This document shows, one piece after another, positions 46,712-54,777 of a DNA stretch of 64,000 nucleotides (the stretch's first letter is position 1; every line of letters begins with the position of its first letter). The position numbers were made by a program, and so were the translations under genes. Below the pieces are notes generated by a model that was not told where the DNA came from, ran no database searches, and was given only the letters and a program-made list of their open reading frames with translations. Source of the stretch: Pegethrix bostrychoides GSE-TBD4-15B. GTDB taxonomy: Bacteria; Cyanobacteriota; Cyanobacteriia; Elainellales; Elainellaceae. The stretch is taken from contig JAHHHV010000065.1 of the NCBI GenBank assembly GCA_019359155.1, positions 119,607 through 183,606 of the forward strand, written 5' to 3'.

Positions 46712-47302
46712 ATGACAAAAATCTCAACTTCAGAACGGCTGAGCTTTGATGAGTACCTGGCTTATGACAACGAGACAGATACTCGCTACGAATTAGTAAC
46801 CGGAGCATTAGTTGAAATGCCGCCTGAAAGCGACGACAACAACGACATCGCCAAACGGCTGCTCGCAGAACTCCTCAAATATTTTCCGATTCATCTCATT
46901 GCTTACAAAGATACCGAAATTGAAGTGTCTGGCCGACTGGCAAAATGTTGCTTGCCCGATCTGATGCTGCACACCAAAGCTTCAAAAGTAGCCCTCTTGG
47001 GATCTGCCCGTGCTACCCTCACTCGCGATATGTCTCCGCCTGCCCTAATTATTGAGATTGTTTCACCAGGTTCAGCCAATCGTAACCGAGACTATCGCCA
47101 TAAGCATACAGAATATGCGGCTAGAGGTGTTTCAGAATATTGGATTGTTGATCCAGAACTTCAGCAAATCACTGTCTGCAAATGGCATGACGGTCAGTAC
47201 GAAGATATGCTGTTCAAGAATCAAGACCATCTCATGTCCGAAACCTTGCTAAACAGCGAGCTGACGGTTGCAGATCTGTTCGGACAACACGGCCTGAAGT
47301 AG
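46712..47302 (+). CDS. Uma2-family putative endonuclease
   Basis: 196 residues, the usual length for this PD-(D/E)XK-like family. Visible motifs are RLSFDEYLAYDNETDTRYEL at the start, LPDLMLH, ALIIEIVSPGS and EYAARGVSEYWIVDPE. The acidic residues in PDL and IEIVSPG form the expected active site. No coiled coil as in the paralogue at 8079. It stands between pilA and the transferase pair but is transcribed separately, after the pilA terminator. Its function in cyanobacteria is unsettled. Confidence 0.88.
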   Translation: MTKISTSERLSFDEYLAYDNETDTRYELVTGALVEMPPESDDNNDIAKRLLAELLKYFPIHLIAYKDTEIEVSGRLAKCCLPDLMLHTKASKVALLGSARATLTRDMSPPALIIEIVSPGSANRNRDYRHKHTEYAARGVSEYWIVDPELQQITVCKWHDGQYEDMLFKNQDHLMSETLLNSELTVADLFGQHGLK

Positions 47303-47311
47303 CTTGACTGG

Positions 47312-47416
47312 GGAATTATAAAATCATGCCAGTGCTTCACAGTACCAAAGCCGTCTGAACAGACAGAAGCGCTAATCTGCCGATATTATTGAACTCATCC
47401 CCCTACGAATCTGTTG
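47312..47416 (+). repeat. Upstream part of the tandem duplication, copy 1
   Basis: The 105 bp before the first O-GlcNAc transferase gene resemble 49638-49757 before the second, with shared blocks such as GCAGAAGCGCTAATCTGCCG and ATTGAACTCATC. The duplication unit thus includes the leader, not just the coding region. The block AGCGCTAATCTGCCGATA could hold a shared promoter or leader element. Confidence 0.75.
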
Positions 47417-49636
47417 ATGTCTCAGCCTACTAGTAGCCTCCAGCAGCAAGCTCAGACAGCTCTCGACCAGCAGGAATATAATCAGGCTGCTTTTCTTTAC
47501 GAACAGCTTGTGGAGCAGGAACCTGAAACGGTTCAGCACGCCTGGTATTTAGGACTGGCACGATTGTTGAGCGGCATGGAGGCCGAAGCACAGTTCACCT
47601 GGATGATGGTGCTCTCAGCAGCAGCAGCAGAGCAAGTCGAAGCTTGGACAGTAGAATTAGTCCAAATTTTGCAAACCGCTGTCAATCAGCAAGAAGCTAA
47701 AGAAAACTGGCAGATGGCTTGGGCGATCAGACAGCACCTCCGCGAGGTAGCTCCTGCTGATTTGAAAAATTTGCTGCACCTAGTGCAATTAGCGGTAAAG
47801 CTAGAGCTATTTGACGGTGACTATTTGGAATCTTTGCAGCTCACGCCACTCTTGCAATCGCAAGCTTTTCTAGAGCTAGACCAGCGTTTCTTGTTCAGCA
47901 CTGTACTACAGGCGTTAGAGTTTTTCTATCCTGATCCTCGGCTAATTGAATTCACCGAGGCAGCGCTAACCCAGAGTCTTGAACCTAGACTGATTATAGA
48001 ACTCTGCTCACATGAGGCTGCTCGCAACTACAACAAGAACAACTCAGCATTCGTCGATTTAGTAATCTATCTCAGCGAAATTTGCCTTCGCTACGACTCG
48101 AACGAGCTGAATTCATTAAAGCTGCTGAGCACGAGTTATGAAGCAGCAGGTCGTTATGACAAAGCCATAGATATCGCAAGACGCTATGTAGAGGCTTGCC
48201 AAACTCCCGAAGATCGAGCGATAGGACTTGGTGTTCTCTGCATCAGGCTGCTCAAAACTGGTCTAGGTTGGGAAGATCTCCATCGTCTATTTGAACAGCA
48301 GAAGGCACTGACTGCTCAGCTGGCGACTGACTATCAGTACAATCCAAATCGTCCCTTAGATATTGCTTTGCTCACCTCTAGCTCATTCTACCCCTATTAT
48401 ATCAGCGATAATCCAGTCATACATCGACCTCTACAAAATCAAATTGCAGCTATCTTGCAAACTGATTTACAGCTTCACGCTAAAACTGTGTTTAATGCAA
48501 AGCGCAAATCAGAAACTCCGCGCATTAAAACTAATCGCAAGTTGAGAATTGGCTACATCGCGCGGTATATGCAGCAGCATCCAGTCGGCTACATCGCTCG
48601 CTGGCTGATGAAGTATCACGACTACGAAAAGTTTGATATCTATACCTATCATTTACATACACAAACTATATCTAATTTTACTGACTATTGGTTCGTCCAG
48701 CCCGTAACTCGCTCAGTCAAATTTGAAGACCCTTCCTGGGCTAACATTGCCAAGCATATTGCTGAGAACGACGAGATTGACATCCTCGTTGACCTCGACA
48801 GCATCACCTACACCGAAGCCTGCAACGTCATGGCGCTCAAGCCTGCTCCTGTGCAAGTCACCTGGATGGGCTTCGATGCCTCCGGTATCCCAGCCGTCGA
48901 TTACTACATCGCCGATCCCTACGTGCTGCCAGAATCCGCTCAAGACTATTACAGCGAGACCATCTGGCGATTGCCCAGCACTTATCTGGCCGTCGATGGC
49001 TTTGAAGTCGGCGTGCCTACCCTGCGCCGCGACCTGCTCAACATCCCAGCCGATGCCGTGATTTACCTCAGCTCTCAAGATGGCCGCAAGCGCCACCCAG
49101 AGATGATCCGCCTTCAGCTGCAAATTCTGCGCGAGCTGCCCAACAGCTACTTGCTGATCAAAGGACTCGGCGATGCAGCCTCCTTGAAGCAGGCCTTTGA
49201 GCAAATCGCTGAGTCAGAGGGCGTAGCAGCTGACCGTCTGCGTTTCTTAGGTCGAGATATGGGTGAGCCAACTCATCGCGCCAACTTGGGGATAGCAGAT
49301 GTGGTGCTGGATACCTACCCCTACAATGGCGCAACGACGACGCTCGAAACACTCTGGATGGGTGTGCCCTTAGTAACACGGGTGGGGCAGCAGTGGGCAG
49401 CGCGCAACAGCTACACGATGCTGATGAATGTGGGCGTGAGCGAAGGCATCGCCTGGACGGATGAAGAATATGTCGAGTGGGCTGTGCGGCTGGGCAAAGA
49501 TGCAGCACTGCGTCACGACATTCAGCTTCGACTGCTGCAATCGCGGCAAACAGCACCGCTGTGGGACACTCGCCAGTTTGCGCGTGAGATGGAAAATGCC
49601 TATACTCAGATGTGGCAAAAATATATTGAAAAATAG
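47417..49636 (+). CDS. SPINDLY/OGT-type O-GlcNAc transferase, copy 1
   Basis: 739 residues. The N-terminal half (about 1-360) is helical with TPR-like repeats. The C-terminal half is a GT41 (OGT) domain: RKLRIGYIARYMQQHPVGYI (N-terminal catalytic lobe with the conserved His), VQVTWMGFDASGIPAVDYYI, and GATTTLETLWMGVPLVTRVG (nucleotide-sugar binding). It should transfer GlcNAc or another sugar from a nucleotide sugar to Ser/Thr of proteins in the cytoplasm. The start ATG at 47417 is chosen over an overlapping TTG. It is the first of a tandem pair and the N-terminal half differs clearly from the second copy. Confidence 0.88.
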   Translation: MSQPTSSLQQQAQTALDQQEYNQAAFLYEQLVEQEPETVQHAWYLGLARLLSGMEAEAQFTWMMVLSAAAAEQVEAWTVELVQILQTAVNQQEAKENWQMAWAIRQHLREVAPADLKNLLHLVQLAVKLELFDGDYLESLQLTPLLQSQAFLELDQRFLFSTVLQALEFFYPDPRLIEFTEAALTQSLEPRLIIELCSHEAARNYNKNNSAFVDLVIYLSEICLRYDSNELNSLKLLSTSYEAAGRYDKAIDIARRYVEACQTPEDRAIGLGVLCIRLLKTGLGWEDLHRLFEQQKALTAQLATDYQYNPNRPLDIALLTSSSFYPYYISDNPVIHRPLQNQIAAILQTDLQLHAKTVFNAKRKSETPRIKTNRKLRIGYIARYMQQHPVGYIARWLMKYHDYEKFDIYTYHLHTQTISNFTDYWFVQPVTRSVKFEDPSWANIAKHIAENDEIDILVDLDSITYTEACNVMALKPAPVQVTWMGFDASGIPAVDYYIADPYVLPESAQDYYSETIWRLPSTYLAVDGFEVGVPTLRRDLLNIPADAVIYLSSQDGRKRHPEMIRLQLQILRELPNSYLLIKGLGDAASLKQAFEQIAESEGVAADRLRFLGRDMGEPTHRANLGIADVVLDTYPYNGATTTLETLWMGVPLVTRVGQQWAARNSYTMLMNVGVSEGIAWTDEEYVEWAVRLGKDAALRHDIQLRLLQSRQTAPLWDTRQFAREMENAYTQMWQKYIEK

Positions 49637-49745
49637 TGGGAATTATTGAGTCATGCCAGCGCTTCACGTCACGAAAGCCACCCAACGAAAGCCACCTAAA
49701 CAGGCAGAAGCGCTAATCTGCCGATACTATTGAACTCATCTCCCT

Positions 49746-51977
49746 ATGAATCAGTTGATGTCTCAGCCCACAAGCCCTCTCCAACAACAGGCTCAAATAG
49801 CCCTTGCCCAAACTGACTACAGCCGTGCAGCATTTCTCTACGAACAGCTCATGGAGCAGGAACCTGAAACGGTTCAGCACGCTTGGTATTTGGGTTTAGC
49901 ACGGCTATTGAGCGGTATGGAAGCCGAGGCTCAATTTACCTGGATGATGGCACTCTCAGCAGCGGAGCCAGAGCAGGTCGAAGCTTGGACAGCAGAGTTA
50001 GCTCAAATTTTGCAAACTGCCGCCGAACAGCAAGAAGCTGAAGAAAACTGGCAGATGGCTTGGGCAATCCGGCAGCATATCCGAGAAGTTATACCTGCTA
50101 ATCTAGACAATCTGCTGCATCTCGTCCAGCTAGCTGTCAAACTCAATTTGTTTGATGGTGATTATTTAGAATCTTTAGAATTAACGTCGCTATTAAGCTC
50201 TCAAGCTTGGCCTAATCTAGACGAAACGCTGCTTTTAGAGACTGTGCTAATTGCCCTAGAGCAGCAGATTACAGATCCACGAGTCAAAGAGTTTGCTGAA
50301 GCTGTCCTAGATCAAGACTTAAATCATGAGCGAGTCGTAGAGCTTTTTTCGATAGCGGCAGATAGTTTCAGCTACCGCAATCTTCGCTTCTCTATCGATC
50401 TAGTCATTTACTTGACAGAGGTTTGCCTGCGCTATGAGCCAGAGAATCTTGGCGTTCTGAAGCTGACAGGGAAAATGTATGAACTAGCTGGACGCTATGC
50501 AGATGCAATTGAGCTGGCACGGCGCTGTTTGGCAGCTAGTCACACTCCTGAAGAGCAAATGTCGGCTATCGGCTTTCTGGCTGTGCGCCTACTCAAAACC
50601 GGATCGTGCTGGGATGAAGTGAGAGCATTATTTGAGCAGCAGAAGCTTTTGATGTCGGCGGTGGTTGGCAACTATGAATATCAACCTAATGATCCATTGG
50701 ATACAACTCTGCTCACCTTTTGCTCATTCTATCCCTATTACCTCAGCGATAGTCCAGCCATACATCGACCGTTGCAGAACCAGTTAGCAAGTCTGCTACA
50801 AGCCGACTTGCAGCTTCAGGCCAAGCATATATTTGAGAGCAAACCAAGAGCGATTTCACTCGGCATTAGAACTAATCGCAAGCTGAGAATTGGCTACATT
50901 GCTCGATACATGCAGCAGCATCCAGTCGGCTACATCGCTCGCTGGCTGATGAAGTATCACGACTACGAAAAATTTGATATCTATACCTATCATTTGCACG
51001 TCAAAGACGTACTCGAATTCACCGACCATTGGTTTGTTCAGCCCGTGACGCGCTCAGCTAAATTTGAAGATGGGTCTTGGGCTGGGATTGCTAAGCATAT
51101 TGCTGAGAACGACGAGATTGATATCCTGGTTGACCTCGACAGCATCACCTACACCGAAGCCTGCAACGTCATGGCGCTCAAGCCTGCTCCCGTACAAGTC
51201 ACCTGGATGGGCTTCGATGCCTCCGGTATCCCAGCCGTCGATTACTACATCGCCGACCCCTATGTGCTGCCAGAATCCGCTCAAGACTATTACAGCGAGA
51301 CCATCTGGCGATTGCCCAGCACTTATCTGGCCGTCGATGGCTTTGAAGTCGGCGTGCCTACCCTGCGCCGCGACCTGCTCAACATCCCAGCCGATGCCGT
51401 GATTTACCTCAGCTCTCAAGATGGCCGCAAGCGCCACCCAGAGATGATCCGCCTTCAGCTGCAAATTCTGCGCGAGCTGCCCAACAGCTACTTGCTGATC
51501 AAAGGACTCGGCGATGCAGCCTCCTTGAAGCAGGCCTTTGAGCAAATCGCTGAGTCAGAGGGCGTAGCAGCTGACCGTCTGCGTTTCTTAGGTCGAGATA
51601 TGGGTGAGCCAACTCATCGCGCCAACTTGGGGATAGCAGATGTGGTGCTGGATACCTACCCCTACAATGGCGCAACGACGACGCTCGAAACACTCTGGAT
51701 GGGTGTGCCCTTAGTAACACGGGTGGGGCAGCAGTGGGCAGCGCGCAACAGCTACACGATGCTGATGAATGTGGGCGTGAGCGAAGGCATCGCCTGGACG
51801 GATGAAGAATATGTCGAGTGGGCTGTACGGCTGGGCAAAGATGCAGCACTGCGTCACGACATTCAGATTCGACTGCTGCAATCTCGCCAGACTGCGCCGC
51901 TGTGGGATACCCGTCAATTCGCGCGTGAGATGGAAAATGCCTATACTCAAATGTGGCAGAAATATGTTGAAGGATAA
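49746..51977 (+). CDS. SPINDLY/OGT-type O-GlcNAc transferase, copy 2
   Basis: 743 residues, same domain order as the first copy: TPR-like helical half and GT41 half. From about residue 450 to the end it is almost identical to copy 1 at DNA level (48750-49610 against 51090-51950). In contrast the N-terminal half differs in roughly a third or more of its residues. An ATG at 49746 is used; the in-frame ATG at 49758 aligns with the start of copy 1 and may be the real one. It ends 13 bp before a methyltransferase gene. The diverged TPR halves suggest different protein targets for the same chemistry. Confidence 0.88.
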   Translation: MNQLMSQPTSPLQQQAQIALAQTDYSRAAFLYEQLMEQEPETVQHAWYLGLARLLSGMEAEAQFTWMMALSAAEPEQVEAWTAELAQILQTAAEQQEAEENWQMAWAIRQHIREVIPANLDNLLHLVQLAVKLNLFDGDYLESLELTSLLSSQAWPNLDETLLLETVLIALEQQITDPRVKEFAEAVLDQDLNHERVVELFSIAADSFSYRNLRFSIDLVIYLTEVCLRYEPENLGVLKLTGKMYELAGRYADAIELARRCLAASHTPEEQMSAIGFLAVRLLKTGSCWDEVRALFEQQKLLMSAVVGNYEYQPNDPLDTTLLTFCSFYPYYLSDSPAIHRPLQNQLASLLQADLQLQAKHIFESKPRAISLGIRTNRKLRIGYIARYMQQHPVGYIARWLMKYHDYEKFDIYTYHLHVKDVLEFTDHWFVQPVTRSAKFEDGSWAGIAKHIAENDEIDILVDLDSITYTEACNVMALKPAPVQVTWMGFDASGIPAVDYYIADPYVLPESAQDYYSETIWRLPSTYLAVDGFEVGVPTLRRDLLNIPADAVIYLSSQDGRKRHPEMIRLQLQILRELPNSYLLIKGLGDAASLKQAFEQIAESEGVAADRLRFLGRDMGEPTHRANLGIADVVLDTYPYNGATTTLETLWMGVPLVTRVGQQWAARNSYTMLMNVGVSEGIAWTDEEYVEWAVRLGKDAALRHDIQIRLLQSRQTAPLWDTRQFAREMENAYTQMWQKYVEG

Positions 51978-51990
51978 ACTGTAAAACCCC

Positions 51991-52539
51991 ATGGAGACTC
52001 AAACAATGAACAGCACATCTCTCAGACTACATATCGGCGGCCAAGACCCACATCCAGACTGGAAAATCCTGGATATTGAAGCTCGTCCTGAAGTTGATTT
52101 TGTCTGCGATGCCGCCGATTTGAGCCAGTTTGCCGACGGTTCGGTTGAAGCTATCTACGCCAGCCATGTTTTAGAGCATTTTCACTATCTCTTAGGCAAT
52201 GAGCTAGTCAATACCCTGCGCGAGTGGCACCGCGTACTGCAACCAAACGGCAAGCTGTTTATTAGTGTCCCTAATTTGCAAACACTCTGCTGGCTCTACC
52301 TCAATCCAAATCTCGTACCAGAAGAACGCCATCACCTAATGCAAATCATATTTGGAGGACAGACTAACGAATTTGATGTGCATAAAGTAGGTTTTGACCC
52401 AGATACATTAGGTTTATATTTAGGTGAGGCTGGATTTCAATCCTATGAAGTAGTCTCTGAATTTAATACGTTTGAAGATTGCAGCAGCCTGCGGTTGCTT
52501 GACACCCTGATTAGTCTCAATGCGATTGCCACCAAGTAG
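51991..52539 (+). CDS. SAM-dependent methyltransferase (class I, type 11)
   Basis: 182 residues. It begins with LRLHIGGQDPHPDWKILDIE, a variant of the SAM-binding start (no clear GxGxG), then DFVCDAADLSQFADGSVEAI and ASHVLEHFHY, typical of Methyltransf_11. PNGKLFISVPNLQTL follows. These small proteins often act with glycosyltransferases on glycans or lipids. It starts 13 bp after the second O-GlcNAc transferase, so it is probably in the same transcript. An ATG five codons in could be the real start. Substrate unknown. Confidence 0.8.
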   Translation: METQTMNSTSLRLHIGGQDPHPDWKILDIEARPEVDFVCDAADLSQFADGSVEAIYASHVLEHFHYLLGNELVNTLREWHRVLQPNGKLFISVPNLQTLCWLYLNPNLVPEERHHLMQIIFGGQTNEFDVHKVGFDPDTLGLYLGEAGFQSYEVVSEFNTFEDCSSLRLLDTLISLNAIATK

Positions 52540-52545
52540 CAGATA

Positions 52546-52692
52546 TTCAGATACCCTTGAGTTTAAGCTAAGCTGCGGCTAGCTTTTGGTGGGTGGCAGC
52601 TAGGGCAAATCGGTCACCAACATTGCCGGGAAACAGCACCACGGGTAGATTCGGGAACTGAGGATGCTCAGTGGCAGTGGTGATCACCGAAA
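52546..52692 (-). pseudogene. Inverted copy of the DUF1537 kinase gene 3' end
   Basis: The reverse complement of these 147 bp matches 62732-62878 with five mismatches and no gap, by my alignment. It covers the last 41 codons of the DUF1537 kinase gene, its TAG and 22 bp after it. Right of it the minus strand is a transposase fragment, and the transposase frame (KVTVFGD) runs straight into the kinase sequence. It is a non-functional leftover of a rearrangement. Confidence 0.88.
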
Positions 52693-53180
52693 ACAGTCAC
52701 CTTTAGGGCACTCAATCGTCGTCCCTGCTGCGCTAACCAGCGTCTGGCGGCAGCATTCTCACAATCCTGTTTGTCATGTCCATCTTGGGGCACGATGAAT
52801 TGGGGCACCAACGGAATCACATGAGCTTGCCCTGGACAGACAATGACCGGCGTGATGACGCTATAGAAATAATGGGTTTCTCCCGACTTCAGGGTGCGGG
52901 TTGAACAGTTCGAGCAGTGGATTTGGCTTGAACTAAAAGACTCAGTCCCATCTATGGCAATCAACAGGGTGCCCGCAATCGAACGGAGAGCCTTCTAATA
53001 ACGGTTCTAGCTCTCTCAGCTCTCTCAGATGTCCTTACCATACTGGCATCTCCAGAACTTGAACAGCTTCTCACCATACTGAGAATTGCTGGAGCAGAGC
53101 GAGGCATGGTTTGGCCACGCTGCCAGAAAAGCTGGATCGAGTCTCCATCATGACTGACCTGAAGCCGATGCTTGACCATA
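52693..53180 (-). pseudogene. DDE transposase remnant, frameshifted and truncated
   Basis: On the minus strand 52964-52693 reads LIAIDGTESFSSSQIHCSNC, then later FIVPQDGHDKQDCENAAARR and RLSALKVTVFGD. This is the catalytic region of a DDE transposase frequent in cyanobacteria, ending where the second catalytic Asp should be. Upstream, LRELEPLLEG is in another frame, so at least one frameshift exists, and the N-terminal part (53180-52965) is poor. The IS family is uncertain. The C-terminal half is lost at the junction with the DUF1537 copy. Confidence 0.7.
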
Positions 53181-53258
53181 TCTACAGCATTCCATAGCCG
53201 CTTAATGCTCTCAGCATAAACGACTTGGCATTAAATTTCCTCTGCACACTCTACCGCT

Positions 53259-53440
53259 CCGCCATGCCTCGGCAGATGCGTTAAAATCTGGCGGAGAGCA
53301 GCTAGCAATGGGCAGAGGACAGGTGGTTTATGACAAAATTCGTCTTTGTAACGGGTGGCGTGGTGTCGAGCATTGGCAAAGGCATTGTGGCTGCCAGTCT
53401 GGGTCGCCTGCTCAAGTCCCGCAGCTATTCAGTCTCGATT
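53259..53440 (+). repeat. Left direct repeat, pyrG 5' region (DR-L)
   Basis: 182 bp repeated at 57918-58099 with an exact offset of 4659 bp and five mismatches. It contains the pyrG upstream leader with AGCTAGCAAT and codons 1-36 plus the first base of 37. Three of the five differences fall in the last ten bases and are all at third codon positions. The repeat frames the AT-rich island. Confidence 0.92.
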
Positions 53441-53446
53441 TGCTAG
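53330..53446 (+). pseudogene. pyrG: Truncated pyrG, first 37 codons
   Basis: It reads [20 protein letters not shown] and on to SVSIC, then TAG. It is the start of CTP synthase, with the first ATP-binding loop ([10 protein letters not shown]), identical in protein to the intact gene up to Ile37, where intact pyrG continues [10 protein letters not shown] 38-residue peptide could still be translated, since the leader is kept. It is the left side of the island boundary. Confidence 0.9.
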
Positions 53447-53479
53447 TTCAATTTGGCAAAAATGAGCAGGTTGAATGCC

Positions 53480-53944
53480 CTATGCAGGAGGATTTTGTGA
53501 TTTTGAAGGTTCAGTGTATTCACAAAAAATATTCAGGCCAATTTTTAGAATGTACAGAACAATGATTGTGGCAATTGCTGGATCAATAGGAACGCCGTGA
53601 GCTGTTGCAATAGTAACCAAAGAGACGATCGCCCCAGTGAGCAGTGGAGCACTACCAGGGTTTTTGGTGTATTCCTTGACCTTGCCGCGAAAACCGTCGT
53701 CTTCACAGATCTCTCGACGTAGCACTTGGAGTGTCACTTTCCAAAGTGATTGTCCTTTCGGGGCATAGGTTTCAAGATCACCAACACGAGTTGACCAGAG
53801 TTCGTCGAAGCTGGCTTCAAGCTCACCTTCATATTTTGCAAGCGTAGCGATTGCGGTTTGAATTTCGTTGATCTCCGAGCTGTCAGGGGCTTGAAAAAGC
53901 TGCTGTAATTGTTGAACTTCTGTGATGCTGAGCTGGGTGTTCAT
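53480..53944 (-). CDS. Small protein with C-terminal membrane segment, unknown
   Basis: 154 residues. The N-terminal two thirds is polar and helical (TEVQQLQQLF, ELEASFDELWSTRVGDLE). The C-terminal part is hydrophobic (about 98-140: PLLTGAIVSLVTIATA, then IATIIVLYILKIGLNI), probably one long or two short membrane helices. I do not recognise a family. It lies 14 bp after the PIN toxin on the same strand, so it is likely transcribed with the toxin-antitoxin pair. A small membrane protein in a defence-like island could be an effector or an anchor; this is inference. Confidence 0.6.
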   Translation of the reverse strand: MNTQLSITEVQQLQQLFQAPDSSEINEIQTAIATLAKYEGELEASFDELWSTRVGDLETYAPKGQSLWKVTLQVLRREICEDDGFRGKVKEYTKNPGSAPLLTGAIVSLVTIATAHGVPIDPAIATIIVLYILKIGLNIFCEYTEPSKSQNPPA

Positions 53945-53958
53945 GTATTTTCTTGCGT

Positions 53959-54378
53959 CTAGGAGGAAAGTGAGAATCTCTGAATCAGCTCAGTCGGCGT
54001 AAAAATCTGGATGCGATCTACTGGGAAATCCTGCTTGTTGCGTGTTGCGATAGCATCTATCTCATTGATAATCGCCGTACTGTGCTGAATAGCATCTTCA
54101 AAATCTTTAATGTCAGAGGCGAGCGCCATCGCAATTACAGACTGATCGACAGCAGCAACTTGGCAAATAGTGACCAATCGCCTCAAAAAATCAAATGCCC
54201 AGTCTCGGCCTTTTTGTTTGCGAATAATGTAGTACAGGTCACTCATTGTTGAAGCCGAGACAAAGCCTTCAATCTGCCTCTGCTCAGCCAATTGCAAAAC
54301 CTGCTCGCTATCCTGTAGGAAGAGATGACGTTCAAGCGCAAAATCCAAAATGACGTTTGTATCGAGTAGAACTTTCAC
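53959..54378 (-). CDS. VapC-like PIN-domain toxin
   Basis: 139 residues from a GTG at 54378. This overlaps the antitoxin stop as GTGA, a coupling typical of vapBC. PIN motifs are KVLLDTNVILDFAL (first acid), SDLYYI, DFEDAIQHS (third acid set) and AIATRNKQDFP (C-terminal, typical of VapC). It is expected to cleave RNA (tRNA or rRNA in studied VapCs) when the antitoxin is lost, stopping growth. An ATG 10 codons upstream (54408) is in frame but lies inside the antitoxin. The neighbours are an unknown membrane protein and the island NTPase. Confidence 0.85.
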   Translation of the reverse strand: MKVLLDTNVILDFALERHLFLQDSEQVLQLAEQRQIEGFVSASTMSDLYYIIRKQKGRDWAFDFLRRLVTICQVAAVDQSVIAMALASDIKDFEDAIQHSTAIINEIDAIATRNKQDFPVDRIQIFTPTELIQRFSLSS

Positions 54379-54632
54379 AGGTTGTGCTTTTCTTTTAGAG
54401 CTTCCCATCTAGCCTGATCAGGATCAAAGTCATATGGAGCAGGTTGAGTCTTTTCAAAAAGCCCTTCAAATGCCTTGACTCCTGAGGCTCTTCTCTTTGA
54501 TTGCTCAGGTACTTCGGTCGTTGCTGATTGTAAGATAATTACTTCTACATCACCAGGTGTGAGATCAATTGGCTCTGTGATTACAAGCTGACCGTTTTGA
54601 TCAATTCTTGCTTTAAGTTTGTAGGCTTGCAT
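54375..54632 (-). CDS. Antitoxin of the VapBC-like pair
   Basis: 85 residues. The N-terminus is a beta-rich segment (KLKARIDQNGQLVITEPIDL), similar to short antitoxin-like proteins common in cyanobacteria and ending PGDVEVIIL. The C-terminus is acidic and polar, suited to wrapping the PIN partner. The ATG follows AAAAGGAAGTCTACT, a good site. The stop overlaps the toxin start by four bases. It probably represses its own promoter in the AT-rich gap 54633-54777. The family is judged by position as much as by sequence. Confidence 0.75.
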   Translation of the reverse strand: MQAYKLKARIDQNGQLVITEPIDLTPGDVEVIILQSATTEVPEQSKRRASGVKAFEGLFEKTQPAPYDFDPDQARWEALKEKHNL

Positions 54633-54777
54633 AGTAGACTTCCTTTTCTATATTTTATTATTTTATTTATCTTTAACTTAATTTAAATCTTGTTATCTTA
54701 AACTTACATATCATATAAACTTGACAATTAGAAATATAGTCTTATCAATCGATCACTTTATTCAAGATTCTTTTGCT

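Noticed and set aside
53308..53565. Open frame across the left pyrG repeat and island
   Set aside because: It reads the pyrG fragment out of frame and runs into the antisense of the small membrane protein gene.
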